Positions 1 through 11,156 are shown, numbered from the stretch's first letter. The stretch: DNA of 27,512 nucleotides from Hysterium pulicare CBS 123377 (GCA_000467715.1 AJFK01000022.1:1-27512); one strand, 5' to 3'. Numbers and translations: made by a program. The notes: generated by a model from the sequence alone, not told the origin.

Positions 1-1029
1 TACGCCGGCGTCCCTCAGACCTGCGTCAACATTCTGGGACCATTCCGTAACGGCGACGATGTTTTACTGAGTTCGCGCGTACTTACCGCGCAAGTCAACT
101 TCACCATTCGCACGAGTTTCGTCCTTCTTCCCCTCGATGGACGCTGCTTCATCAACAAGCACACAAAAGAAGAATACCCAGTAGATTTCTTCGACGTCAA
201 CACTTGGAAAGAATACAGCCTTTCTCCCTGCATTGCGGCACCTCTCCCACCTCCCCAACCCACAGTTAACTACACAAGCATAAACGGCCTCATCGGGGCT
301 ATGTCCAATGCGCTTCCCAACCTTACAATCATGGGTCGTAAAGCCTCCGTCTCCCGCGGCAGCAACGGCAACAGTAACAACAGCACCACCAACACATCAA
401 ACACCTCAACACCAAGCGAGTCCATCTCCTCAGCTCTCCATCGCGACTTATCTCCAAACAACGTCACCGAAGGCGGCGCCCAAAATGCCGGTTTCGCCCC
501 CCACATGAACAAATCTCACCCCAACCCCGCCGAATACAACGCTCCTCAAAATTCCTCTCCTTCCACCACCGTCACGATCCCCAAAGATAAAGCGCTGGAG
601 TACCTTTCTCGAACTCTGGCGGAAGTAAAACGCTTCAAGCAAGAACTATCCTTCATCCCCGCTCATGCCTCCGCAAACGTCTACCCGCCTGTCGCCGTGA
701 TCTACGGTAAAAGCACACCGACCGTCTACGGCGCGAAAGTCGAGAGTAGAGAAGCTATCAAGCGCGCTGATGCGTACGACGAACTGGCATTCGCGAGTGG
801 GGATGGGGTCGTGCTTGCGAGGGCCGCGATGGTGCCGGAGGGGTATAGTGTCGTCAGAGGTGGGGTTGTGAGCTCGGATCGCGGGCATGTTACTCTGCTC
901 GGGGATTTAGAGGCTGTAGGGAGGTGCTTGAGTGCTGTTATTGGGGGGAGGAAGGCGGGGGTGGGGGTTGGGAGGAGGGAGAAAGGGGAGAGGAGTGAGG
1001 GGGCTACGACGCAGACGGAGAAGGCGTGA
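1..1029 (+). CDS. LCAT/PDAT-like alpha/beta-hydrolase (lipase or acyltransferase), 3' end only
   Basis: The frame is open from base 1 to the TGA at 1027-1029 (342 visible residues), so the gene enters from the left; the ATG at 301 is internal. Two things point to the lecithin:cholesterol acyltransferase fold: a conserved fungal block in codons 1-80 (YAGVPQTCVNILGPFRNGDD, then a stretch ending PVDFFDVNTWKEYSLSPC), and a C-terminal catalytic-type pair, an Asp in GDGVVLARAAMVP (about codon 268) and a His in SSDRGHVTLLGD (about codon 296). The nucleophilic Ser would lie upstream, outside the window. Codons 115-195 are a Ser/Asn/Thr-rich low-complexity insert between cap and catalytic Asp, and the last 25 residues are basic and Gly-rich. 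Members of this family hydrolyse or transfer acyl chains of phospholipids; the substrate here cannot be told. Family is fairly secure, exact function is not. Confidence 0.72.
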   Translation, partial: YAGVPQTCVNILGPFRNGDDVLLSSRVLTAQVNFTIRTSFVLLPLDGRCFINKHTKEEYPVDFFDVNTWKEYSLSPCIAAPLPPPQPTVNYTSINGLIGAMSNALPNLTIMGRKASVSRGSNGNSNNSTTNTSNTSTPSESISSALHRDLSPNNVTEGGAQNAGFAPHMNKSHPNPAEYNAPQNSSPSTTVTIPKDKALEYLSRTLAEVKRFKQELSFIPAHASANVYPPVAVIYGKSTPTVYGAKVESREAIKRADAYDELAFASGDGVVLARAAMVPEGYSVVRGGVVSSDRGHVTLLGDLEAVGRCLSAVIGGRKAGVGVGRREKGERSEGATTQTEKA

Positions 1030-1715
1030 TGAGTTGATACTGTAAGAGGCTTTATGAGTTGTATCATATTAGGTGCATGTATCTTTCTGCCTAGGTAGGC
1101 TGTCGGATACGCGCAAGATATAGAGGAGGAACCGCAAGGTTTTGTTGGCATTACGGCATTGGGTCGGCGTTGGCTATAGATGTATGATTGATGAAAGCTT
1201 CGGGTCTTACACCCTGATGGGCACGTGACTGATTTTTCGATTTCGAAGTTATATAAACGCTGTCAGCCTTGGAATCGCTCTTATTCTTTACAACACACCC
1301 ATCGTCGAACGAATCACAGCTAGCCTGACATGCCCGCGTATGCGGGAGAGCGGCCTGGTGTTTGGAGATTCTAAACTGACATTATGTCACAGCGGTGTTG
1401 CTGTATGGGGTGTTGGGGAAGCTGACTTGTCCTCTGCCCAGATGGTCAAGAGGCCGGGTGATAAGCTCATCATTTCATCGTCGGGCTAATCTTCGTCACT
1501 ATCTCCGATTCTCCGTTTCATCACCTGTTGACCCCCCTTTCTCCAGCACCCATCATAGAGACACCTCCCACAAGACACTTCTATACCCAGACCCAGCCGA
1601 AGACACCAACTTGAATTCTTTGTCCGGCCAACTTTTAGGTACCACCATGATTCCGCTATTGGGTTTTGATTGAGAATTCCACACCCATGGCTCGCTTGTT
1701 GCTGAGGATTTGGTC
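1030..1715. other. Downstream region with one promoter-like cassette and no supported gene
   Basis: This is the 3' flank of the LCAT-like gene followed by a plus-strand promoter-like module (listed separately at 1221-1320). A 92-codon plus ORF at 1395-1673 has no recognisable domain, and I do not support it as a gene. Confidence 0.5.
1221..1320 (+). promoter_or_regulatory. Promoter-like module: CACGTGAC box plus TATAAACGC
   Basis: CACGTGAC lies at 1222-1229 and TATAAACGC at 1252-1260, 22 bases apart. A pyrimidine- and AC-rich leader-like stretch follows (TCTTATTCTTTACAACACAC). The same order and sequence recur at 4699-4747 and 7079-7134. CACGTGAC is the general binding site type of bHLH factors such as Cbf1 (known). 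No coding gene that I trust follows, so this may drive an unrecognised short gene or RNA, or be a duplicated promoter fragment. Confidence 0.5.
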
Positions 1716-3160
1716 TCCAGGTCTCTCCACTCTCCATGTTAGCAAAGCTGGACATGGATTTTGAAGGATAGCGGGTTGTAGTGGTTGATATCGAGAAGAA
1801 ATCGCCGCACAACATGCGAGTTTTGGCTGTCGTTCTTTTTCTTTCAACTCCCGCAGATCAGAGGCACGTTTGGCGGAAGAGAATAGAGATTAGATCTCGC
1901 GATCCACCCACTACCCATTCAGAAGTTTATTCCAGAACCCACTCCACTTTCCGTCAGTGGAGTGATGGAGTGTTTTGGAGCATAAGGGCGCTTGCTGATA
2001 GAAGTTGGAGAGAAAACAGCAGGGTCCGGCCAGTTCGAGGCTTTTGAATGGCGCAGACCATAGACAGAATTCGTCGATGACTTTGGGTTAGTCTCTCCTT
2101 CCACCAAAGATGGTTACCTGAGGATGTTGGAGCAGAAGGGCTGGCTCCATCAATGTTGGGGTTGAGTGGCTGTTTTGGAACATATGTCGCAGTGGCCGTG
2201 GATGTTGGGGAGGAAACGCCGCACAGCATGGAAAACGCTTTTGTCATTCTTTTGGCTTCCGCAGAGCATGCAACTATTGATTGTGGAAGTCTGCTCTGGC
2301 AGTCTGGTCCAGATCGAAAATGATCGGAGGGATGTTTTGGATCCGAAGGCCAGTCTCCATTCAGTTGCTTTAGCGCTAGATTTTGAAACGGACGTGGGAG
2401 ATGGCTAGGGGAGAAGACGCCGAAGGAAGCATATGTCGATTGTTCTGGAATGTCGGTTCCCACAGACTATAGGGAGGTCCGCCGAAAGAGGCTTGGGCCG
2501 AGAGTCTAGTCTCCATGGTGGCCCTATGTCGAACTTCTGGTCCAGAGGCCCTCTCTCCATGGATGGTCTACATCGGGAATTTAGAGTGGATGGGGAGTTT
2601 TGAGAAGAAGACGCCACACACACAGCATGGCGAGCTATTAATCTGCTCTTCTTGAATCCCGCGGATCATATAAGGCTAGTTCTGATATCTTTGGCCCTTA
2701 CGCCCAGTCTCCATCAGTCGTCCTTCGTGGACTTTTTGGAATAAGGGCCAAGAATGTTGAGAAGGCACCAAATCCAACATAAACCACGTTGCTATACTCT
2801 TTATCAATCCCACAGACCATTGCCCCGTTGAATATCAGAGTTTTATTCCGGGGGTCTAATCTCCATGCCGATCTTTGAGGTCCGACCTTTAGAGAAGAAT
2901 CTAGAGCTTGAAGACACCAAAACGCAGCATAAGTTCCTCTTGTCAATGAGGTTTGGACTCGGCAGAACATCACACCTGCTGTGGCCGCATGTATGGCTCA
3001 AGGCATCGAATCAATATGATTTGCCTTTGCGGCGTTTTAGCTCCCGCGGACCATGTAGCTTTAAGTGGTAGAGTTTTGGTGCAAGATTCCAGTCTCCGTG
3101 ACCTGAATTGCACCACAACTTCGGGCCGGAGCGTAGGAGGTGGATCTGTGTGAAGAGAAT
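1716..3160 (-). repeat. Degenerate tandem array of about seven ~200-bp units
   Basis: Three anchor motifs recur in the same order. On the plus strand they are (1) CAGTCTCCAT-like at 2351, 2507, 2705, 2857 and 3090; (2) CGCCGCACAGCATG-like at 1803, 2217, 2418, 2612, 2762 and 2911; (3) CCCRCAGACCAT-like at about 1851, 2051, 2260, 2460, 2659, 2809 and 3043. Spacing of the third anchor is 200, 209, 200, 199, 150 and 234 bases; an eighth copy lies near 3491. Read on the minus strand the units look like decayed coding sequence: reading frames of different units give related words such as GDWNLAPK, NGDWPSDPK and DGDWA-stop-GPK, and MVCG recurs. No unit has a long frame and stops interrupt several. 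The TATA-like element at 3181-3190 points into the array on the minus strand. It may be a decayed tandem gene family or satellite-like DNA; I do not recognise the family. Confidence 0.6.
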
Positions 3161-3180
3161 GGTTGATGTGAGGGCTGGGA

Positions 3181-4230
3181 GGTATTTATATGGGTCGAGG
3201 GGGAGAGATAGGGAGATGAGATGCTTACTCAGCTATTCGAAAGGGGAGATGTGGTGGAGACTAAAATAAGTTCTAGCATTCAGACACTTAACAAAGGAAT
3301 AGAGGTTCATATCAACGCTCTTCATCATTACATTATCAATCCTAGGCTTCATTATCAATCCCTCAACGCGGATTAACCTCAGACGTAGAAACATTACTGT
3401 TTCCATTACATTATCCCCCTTTAAGTCTCAATCACTTTGACATTCGCGCACTGAGAAACCATCATGTGACTTTTTCTAACCGGTTTAGATCCCACAGACC
3501 ATGTGCTCCTTGTAGAACGAAGTTTGGTCCGGGAGCCCACTCCATCAACTAACTCCTTCCTCAATTTTGGGAGAGAGAAGGACGTGGGTTGCTTATGAAG
3601 AGGAAGTTGACGGGGAATCTAGGAGGTATTTATAGGTGAGGAGGTGGCTGGCTTATTCAACAATCAAGAAAAGAGCTGGTGCGGTGAAGACCTCCAAAGA
3701 GCTACGGCTTTAAAAGAAATGATAACACACTAGAGGTTCCTTCTGGTGAACTTCGTCATCAATATCAACAATCAATGTCTCTATTATCATCTTACAACAC
3801 CGTTTAGCCTCTCTATGGTAGCTTATTCCCGCCTCCGTTGAATGTTCCAAAGCTCTGCCGCAACTCCCATCAGCCCCAGTTTCCTCACAATCACTGACTG
3901 GGAACAAACATAGGATCCAGCAAAGCTTGAGCTGTTGATTCGAAGCGATACGAGCATGATCGTGTATGATGGTTCGTTTTGCTCCAAGTCGCGCACTCCA
4001 TGGACCGCTTCGTGCATCGTTTTGGACCGAAGAAGGTGCGATGTAGTTGTTGTTGTAAAGAAGACTCTTGGTCAACGATCTGGGAAGTATTTATAAATGA
4101 ACCGGGCAGGATCTGATGGTTAAATGCTTATTCAGCCACTGGAAATGTTGGGGGGAATAAAGTAGGTGGAACAGAGATCAAGGGAGTTGAGAACGAAGTG
4201 TTAGTTCCCTCTGACGTTCTTCATCGTCAC
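3181..4230. repeat. Three tandem copies of a divergent promoter-like cassette (~450-bp period)
   Basis: Minus-strand TATA boxes (TATAAATACYTCC as read on that strand) lie at 3181-3190, 3625-3634 and 4085-4095, so the period is 444 and about 460 bases. Each is followed on the plus strand, 17-33 bases on, by GCTTAYTCARC (3223-3233, 3651-3660, 4126-4136). About 70-80 bases later comes a GAGGTTC- or AGTTCC-like word and a CTTCATCATC-like stretch (3301-3330, 3732-3760, 4201-4230). That stretch resembles the sequence just after TATAAACGC in the fuller copies elsewhere. These three copies lack the CACGTGAC box and an intact plus-strand TATA, so they look like partial or decayed copies. The DNA between them has short ORFs only; the 121-codon minus frame at 3710-4075 begins with TTG and has no recognisable domain. 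Confidence 0.55.
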
Positions 4231-4593
4231 ATTTCAGCAACACCGCTCTCCATTATCATACCGCGACCTCTCATCATAATGCTTTTCATTATCACTCTCC
4301 CACGATATCTTTCACTATTGCCAAAGCACATACAGCACCAACGCATCCCTTTTCATCATGCTTACCATGAGAAGTTGCGGCAAGTCTCCTTTGGGCGCTA
4401 CGGGCAACCCAACATCACCCATGAATCAATATTTTATATCCCACGACATAACATTGGCTGATCCATCCTGTCTGGTTCAAAATACCGCTTTCCATAGCAC
4501 GGCGCCCGCCCACTTTCTTTGTTCATTGACGGGACAGGAGAGGACGAGGTGGAGAGTGAGAGATGTAAAAAGGAGCTTTGGGGCAGGGTTGTG

Positions 4594-4765
4594 AAATAAA
4601 TATAGAAAGAAGAAGTTTCGGACAAGGTTTACTTATTCAGCCACTAAGCCTTAGATTCTTGTGATATGTAGTGAAAGTTGGTAGTCTTCTAGTCAGTGCA
4701 CGTGACAAATCTCACGGGTTTCTCCTGAACGAAGAATATATAAACGCTCATCATCTTGCAACATA
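4594..4765. promoter_or_regulatory. Full divergent promoter-like cassette
   Basis: In order on the plus strand: a minus-strand TATA-like word (AAATAAATATAG, 4594-4605), ACTTATTCAGCCACT (4631-4645), CACGTGAC (4699-4706), and a plus-strand TATA box TATATAAACGC (4737-4747) followed by TCATCATCTTGCAACATAC. The same order is seen at 6951-7134. The two TATA boxes face away from each other about 140 bases apart, which is the layout expected of a two-way promoter (inference). No coding gene is recognisable on either side. Confidence 0.5.
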
Positions 4766-6950
4766 CTCTTCTAGACTACCGATACACAGTCTCCACCTCG
4801 TGGAAGCAAAAAATCTTCATTATCAATGGGGTTATGCCTGTCTCACGGTTAGATAATTGAGAGGGAACATCAACGCGTTTCGACCTAAGGCATGGTTGCA
4901 CTTGGTGAGAAGAGCGTTGAATTAGGTAGAGATGGGCAACAATAAGATGCGGAGCTCTGGGCTGCAATTTCTTGTCCGAAACCATGTTATGACTTGACTA
5001 AATCTCACGACGATCATCCTTATAAGCATCGCAAAAATGCCGGGTAAGGAGCTGTTTTAGTATTAGTGAAGGTCACCATCATTCACTTCTTCGCATGAGT
5101 GCCACTTTATCGCAACATGGTTGCTGGAGTGCTGTGGACGTATTGCTATCATGAAAAGAAATTCGAGATGACTAAGACCAAAAGACATCTTGTAAGATTT
5201 TTGCATGCGATTAGGTCTTTGACATCGTTCTTCAAAGAAAGAAGATCTATATAAAGCCGTTTTATGCTCGCTCTTCTGACACACTCCATCTTAAACCTCT
5301 GGTTTGAGGAGTTCTCGCCAAGAAAGCAAACTTTTTCGATTTCTATGAGGAACAACTTCGTCAGAATTTAAAAATCTCGGGTTTCGTGTGCTGATGAGAG
5401 CTCCTAGATTGATTCCCCAAGTCTGATGAAGACTGATGCGGTCGGTGGTTCTTGTGTCGTCTTCGAACTGACTCCATCCGAAAGCCCAAACGAATAACGA
5501 TGAAGGTCATCGCCGCCTCAGCCCGCGAGTGTTCTTGGAATCGGAAGCTGGTTCAAGGGACGCACGTGACGTTGGTCTGTGGAAAAGAATGTAAAAACTC
5601 CACTTCCTACGACTTTTAGACTTTTCCATCACCAAACCCATGAAAACCATGGAATTAATGCGATTGTCATCGATGACCTATGTCCCTGTCCATATCCAAG
5701 CGATCTTCTGCTTATGGCCGCTGGAGCCTGGAGGTTCAGAAGGCCTGCCAACACTGCATATGGAGCAATTTTCAAATGCTGTCAGAAACCTTTCAACTCA
5801 TATTCGTTGGGTGCTTCTCTTGTCCTCTTACTCTTGACCTTTGGCTTCTGCGTTATCGATGTCCTGGTGTCGCTGATGCTAATCTTTGTTATGATTTGTC
5901 TAGCGAGTCGTAAGTCTATTGCATACGGCTACGATAATCTCGTTCATCACCCTTGGGTTCTTCCCTATGGGCACCAACCTCATTTTTGCATCTTGTGCCG
6001 TATTTGGCCATACCAGTCCAGTCCAGGTGGAAGCCATGTTGGATATCTATCATTCTCTTTGCCAACCAGTAAAGATCAACAGACATTACTAACATCCTTG
6101 ACTTTTTTGGGGACTCTAGATTCATCCACATAAGCGTAGTGGTTTACCTGTTTGTAGTATGGACGCTTCCAATCTAGGTGTGTAGATTACGACTGTAGTG
6201 GCGAAGAAGGCTTTTATATCTTCGGGGAAGGGAAGACGGATGCGGCGGGAAGTCGTTGAAAGTATAACTGTTCCCAGAGTCTTAGTCAGCCATGCAGAAG
6301 AGCAGAAACACTTAAGCCATAGTTGAGGTAGACTTCTCCAAATTTTCTCCTGCACCAGTACCACGTCTTCTAGACCACCGGAGCTGAAATCCAAGTGCGT
6401 AGAGCCAGAATGTTCCTGTTTCATCACCCGTGCAATCATGAAATGTTTGTTTGGCGTTGCGTCGAGGAGGCCTTGTTGTTTAAGACATGAAAACAATGTT
6501 AGTGGGTTCAGGATGGAGTGGCACATGTACGATTCTGCAATCTCCATAGAATCAATGATCTTCATCTCCAGATTTGGCGGAGGGTGCTCACCATCATCGT
6601 TCCACTCTTCCTCAAATGATGAGTATAGCTCTCCTCCCTGACCACCAGGACTCCAACCCACTCACCAAATGTTCCAGTAAGGCCTGAAGTCTTCTCTTGT
6701 CCCTCTCGCCTTCCATCTTTCCGTACTGAAGCTGATCGAAGCATTATTCTCATTCTTCCAAGTCATTGTGATAAAGAAATGGTAACAAAACCACGGGAAG
6801 CTCCAGATTCATGTGAGGTCTATCTTTATAGCATTGTCTGGAGGCCACACAACCACATGAAACTTTTAGCATCCATGATTGAGGATTCATTTCCGCAATC
6901 TTGCGGTAGAGAGTGTGGAGAAAAAGAGATGGGGAAGAAGTCGGATAGCC
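4766..6950. other. 2.2-kb stretch without a supported gene
   Basis: The stretch holds a TATA-like TATATAAAG at 5248-5256 followed by a GCTCGCTCTTCTGACACAC leader-like run similar to that after the 1252 TATA. It also has an isolated CACGTGAC at 5563-5570 without a TATA. The longest plus frame ends at 6133; its first ATG is at 5714 (139 codons) and it includes one strongly hydrophobic segment of about 30 residues. A minus frame covers 6122-6661. Neither shows a known motif or a clear exon structure, so both stay unsupported. Decayed copies of the neighbouring repeats are possible here. Confidence 0.4.
5563..5570. promoter_or_regulatory. CACGTGAC box (E-box/Cbf1-type)
   Basis: This is the same octamer as in the cassettes at 1222, 4699 and 7079. 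It shares the longer word CGCACGTGACGTT with the 7079 copy, but no TATAAACGC follows. The site is exact; its function is inferred only from recurrence. Confidence 0.4.
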
Positions 6951-7160
6951 GGATTTATATAGCTTTGATGCAGCTTAGCAACCTGAAGCTGAGTAAGAGT
7001 CACCTAAAGGTTAGTTGGTGCACGGCATAAAACATCAATCCCAGAATATCACAGGGGATACTCGCCATCCAGGACTCGCACGTGACGTTCCTGGGACCTT
7101 TTCCAAATAAATCTAGGATCAGAGATATAAACGCCCTCGCCCATCCTTTCTCAATCTTCA
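6951..7160. promoter_or_regulatory. Full divergent promoter-like cassette
   Basis: A minus-strand TATA box (TATATAAATCC, 6951-6961) is followed by GCTGAGTAAG (6988-6997), which is the reverse complement of the CTTACTCAGC word in the 3.2-kb copy. CACGTGAC follows at 7079-7086 and a plus-strand TATAAACGC at 7126-7134, then a CT-rich leader-like run. The layout is the same as at 4594-4747 but with the central decamer inverted. Downstream plus-strand sequence shows no trustworthy reading frame. Confidence 0.5.
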
Positions 7161-7768
7161 CAAACACCGCAAGCTTTGGTGTGTAGAAGTCAATGTTTCT
7201 GACCAGAATGATTTCCGATACGGGTTTATGGTTGTTGCTGTGCCAGTGGAGGATTGCACAACAGGATACACTCAAGGGATGACGGAGGTCAATTGAGGAA
7301 TTGGAACCTACTTTGGAAGTGAGGAGAAGCGTTGGAATATCCCGCGGCCTACTTCTGTACTATCAACTAGAGGTCCATCGATGAAAACTGCTGATGATAA
7401 TCAGCATTACTCTTGATTCACTGGACCGGCGTACCTTTAAAGTTCGCGTTGCCCTCAGCGTAAAGCATGATAATATTCATCACTCCCAATATATAACATC
7501 GCCTCCATAAAAGTCATCCCTAAAACTCCCCACTTCCAACTCATCCTTATGAGTCCCCCAGCAACGCGATCGCATCGGTTCAAGTGAACCTTCGTTTCAA
7601 TGAATGCCACAGCCCATCACAGACCCACGAGCATTGGGTAGTACTAGATATGAAATCCGGGTCCGCCCACATCAGAGAGGAATTCCTTGTCATTTGGAAG
7701 GATGACCTTGAGATGTTGAGAGCATAGACACTTAAGGAAATAGATGAAGGAAGAGTTCGATGGCCCGG

Positions 7769-7840
7769 CTTTTATAGATTGAAGAAGTTCACTGCTGAGT
7801 AAGTTAAAAGAAGGCTATTTGGCGGTGAACAGCACGTGTA
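7769..7840. promoter_or_regulatory. Partial divergent promoter-like cassette
   Basis: A minus-strand TATA-like TCTATAAAAG (7769-7778), GCTGAGTAAG (7794-7803) and CACGTG (7833-7838) lie in the same order as the fuller cassettes. No plus-strand TATA follows before the 3' end of the Pus7 gene, which is converging from the right. Confidence 0.4.
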
Positions 7841-7994
7841 CTCGAAAGAAGAGACTCTTCGTCGAGAGGCCGGAGAGTGAAATATTCAGATATCAAGTTC
7901 TGACTCTTGGAAGCTTAGGAGTAACGAGTAGTTACTTCCGCAACATGTTTGAAGGTCTAATATTCAGCTAGGAAGTGGAGATCATGATCACGCC

Positions 7995-10476
7995 CTACCT
8001 ACCAGCTCCATACTCTGGTTTATAAGTTTTGACGCCTCCAGCCTTCATAAGCTCTCTCAGCGCCATTGTGGCGTACTGACTTGTTCCCAGCTTCATCTTC
8101 AGTACCACGGCCAACTTAGGCAGCAGATCACTAGAACCCTCACCATCCGCCATCTCTTGATCCTTATTCACCCCTTTCGAGTCCTTTGTCCCCATGACTT
8201 TTTCAGACTTCTTTTGCTCTTTGAATTCTGCTTCCCGCTTCCTTAACCTTTCCAGGTCCGTTTCGACTAGCTGCTCATCATCCTTGGTATATCTCCTGAC
8301 CTCAAATTCTAGCTCTCCGAGCGGTCTAGCGATGACTTTCCTATATCCACCACTCAGACTGATATCCCTCCACTTCCTACGCATATCATGAGGATCTAGA
8401 CCACCACCTCTCTCACTCTTCATGAATTCCTTATAAAAACCTCCGATCGCATTTTTCGGGTATTCGACATCGAAGCCCGGCAGCGGGAGAACAATATCAA
8501 AGATACTGTAATCACCCGACGACGCTTCTCGTGCCGAGAGTGGACGAGCACGTTCGAAGAGATCAGATGCAGAAGCCGCGCTGTTCTCACCGGTAGGACG
8601 GATGATGATTTCTCCAGATTGGTCAATATCTTCCTCGACCGGTTGGTCGCTGTTTTTGTTTTTGTGTTCGTCGATCAGAACGAGATCGCCTTCGACGACG
8701 TCAGAGCCAAACGTTGTCCATCTCTTCCCTGCCACAATATTCCAAATGAAACTCTGATAGGCATGCACGTACATGAGACGTAAGTTTCGAGGTATTTGGC
8801 TCATGGCGCCCTGGAAATCGTTCTGACGCAATAATTGACCCGTTTTGTGATCTTTCCATCCTAGGTGTTTGATAATGCAATTTTCAGCGGTGAACTTTCG
8901 AGGGAGTCGTTTCAAAGCTGCATTGGCGTCATTAGTCGTTTTCCAGATATTCAAGGCTTCAGCTCGAGCTTTATCGTCGGAAGATACAAGGATGGCGGAG
9001 TCGGGATTCTGGGCAGCTGAAAGGGCTTCTAAGTTGAACGAGAGAAGATTCTCGACGGCACCCTTGAGGTCGTCTTGAAGCATCTTGACGCCAACTGTGT
9101 CCGTGCTTGCGGCGAAAGAACCGAAACGCTGAAGGCCGTAGTAGTTGATGAATCCTTTCTCTGAAAAATCCCGGACAGCTTTCTCAAGAACTTCGCTCGC
9201 AAGACTTAGTCTCTGGGTGAAGTCTTTGCCTTCTTCACCTTCGAAATGGCAGTCTCGGAGGGTGATGACGAACTCATTCCCCGAGAGATCCCCTAGCTCT
9301 AAGCCTCCGGGATGGTATTCATAATCGCCAATTTGTGCGTTATACAGTTTCCTTCCCAAACCAACCATTGTGCTTGCATTAACACGCTTCGCGCTGACCC
9401 TCTGAACAGTCACGGCTCTGCGATCCTTGGTCCCAGCAAACTGGAAAGTCTTCGGAGCCATCTTCAACTGGCTTCCAATGTAACCGATGACCTCCATGGT
9501 ATCCTTGTTCTCCTTGTACAGCGTGAAATGTAGGTATTCTCCACCTAGCTCTTCCCAGGGTACCTTGCCTCGACCACCTCCTCGCCCGCCCGCGTTCTGA
9601 TTCCCTCGCTTACCACGGTCCCGGGGCGGAAGCGGTTTTATTGTCATTGTCTCATCCTTCTCTGTGGTACTTTCGAACCGTGACGGAAATATTCGGCGAA
9701 GTGCTTGGTGGGCATTGGTTCGCTCTTCTTTGTCGGGTAGGACGCCTGTCGTGACAGGCTTGAAGTCTCGGGCTTTCTTTTCGGGGAATTTATATGCAGC
9801 ACCGTGAAGTGATAGTATCGCAGAAGTGGTTTCCTCTCCGAAGATGGATTGTAGCTCCTTGACGTTTTCTTCTGAAATCTAGGAAGCAACTAAGTAAGGA
9901 AAGATTTGTAAGATGCAGCTTAGTATTTACCTCCGGCACCTTTCCCCTCTCCTCTCCATCCGCTAGCTTCGGCTCTTGATCCTGTTGTTTCACTACTTGG
10001 GCGGGTTTCGCATCCGTCGTAGCAGTGGACGCAGCATCGGGTTTTACACCACTTGCCGAAGACGATTCAGCCTTGGTCTCTGCATCCTCGCCACGCTTGT
10101 GTTGCGGAACAGTGAGGTTCTCAAGGTGTAATACCTTTCCTGAAGGCAGTATCTCGTTGACGAGAAAGTCTGTGTACCTAATTTCGCATGCAAAATGAGC
10201 TTCATTCTTGTGCTAGAGCGGATCGACAGAAAGTTCCCACCTCTGCTTCAAAACGCCCGTAAATCCCAAGTTACCCGGACATATATATTCTGTGATCCCA
10301 GCCCTAACTTCCTTATTGAGATCGTCGTCGTCCTTTGTCCCATTATTGCTAACGGCGCCATTGGCGTTTTTTAATTCTTGGACGCTGGGGGTGGTTTCGT
10401 CCACTAAGGTAGCTTCTGGACTGCTCAATCGCACACGCTTTCGGGGTTGTTCATCTTGAACATCTGGTTCCATCAT
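7995..10476 (-). CDS. PUS7: Pus7 pseudouridine synthase (TruD family)
   Basis: Three exons (10476-10241, 10177-9931, 9878-7995) with introns of 63 and 52 bp give 788 codons in phase. The protein starts MMEPDVQDEQPRKRVRLSS; RKRVR is a likely nuclear signal. Family marks: YICPGNLGFTGVLKQRYTDF spans intron 1, FAGTKDRRAVTVQRVS carries the catalytic Asp (about residue 313), then NYYGLQRFGS, and the C-terminal RKVIARPLGELEFEVRRY and LGTSQYATMALRELMKAGG. Pus7 enzymes convert uridine to pseudouridine in tRNA, U2 snRNA and mRNA at UNUAR-like sites (known for yeast). It is longer than the yeast protein (676 aa); extra length lies in the acidic N-terminus, a poorly conserved stretch around residues 100-160, and an Arg/Gly-rich loop at about 247-266. 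The first ATG after the promoter gap is taken as start; a second Met follows directly. Confidence 0.95.
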
Positions 10477-11156
10477 TTTTGGGCAGAGAATGTGGTGGAG
10501 GTAGGATGAAATTTGATGTTCGTGGAAAAAGTTGAGCTTTCAAGATGCTGGCGGGGAAGATTTTCGCGAGGTGCGGGCAAAGCTCCGAACTGTCACTGCG
10601 GTGTGGCGCAAAGTTGGAACGACATGAGTACAACTTATTCACCTATAAATCTTGCGTGAGGCATAGGATGAGTCTAGCCTACGAGTTAGATTACAGTTTT
10701 TACTATCTACGATAAATTCAATAGGTGTTATAGAGAATTCGAAGAATCTACAGTGTGCATTACCGGATTGAGTAATTCACTACGGTACACAAAATAGCTT
10801 CTATCTACGTAACGTAACACCTTAAAGGTAAATGACTTATATAACTTTTAAAAGAATAAATATGTATTACTAAAGTAAGGTCGTAAGACATTTTTGGATT
10901 GATATGGAAAATGGATTCAGAGGCGACTGCACCATCTTTCATTATATGTTATTATGGAGCTCCGTTAAAGGCTTCAAAGCTAGTCCGCATCCTGAAAGGG
11001 ATTTGGAAAGTAACATGGTAATTGTGTCCTGCTAGAGCAGATCAAGAAACGCGTAAATGTAGAAGGCTCTTATTCTAGGCTGAAAACATGATGAAGCAAC
11101 AAGTCTTGAACTCCTATCCTATGCACAACATATCATTTACACTTCAATCCCTCCAT
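10477..11156. other. Intergenic: Pus7 upstream region and Lhs1 3' flank
   Basis: This gap between two minus-strand genes must hold the Pus7 promoter and the Lhs1 terminator. It is AT-rich at 10690-10870. I see no clear TATA box or CACGTG near the Pus7 start and no gene. Confidence 0.6.

Noticed and set aside
3710-4075. 121-codon minus frame just downstream of a minus-strand TATA box
   Set aside because: It begins with TTG, has no domain, and the equivalent position in the sister cassettes has no matching frame.
5579-6133. 184-codon plus frame with a hydrophobic segment, near a CACGTGAC box
   Set aside because: It begins with GTG; the first ATG is at 5714. It has no recognisable motif or splice structure and lies in repeat-like DNA.
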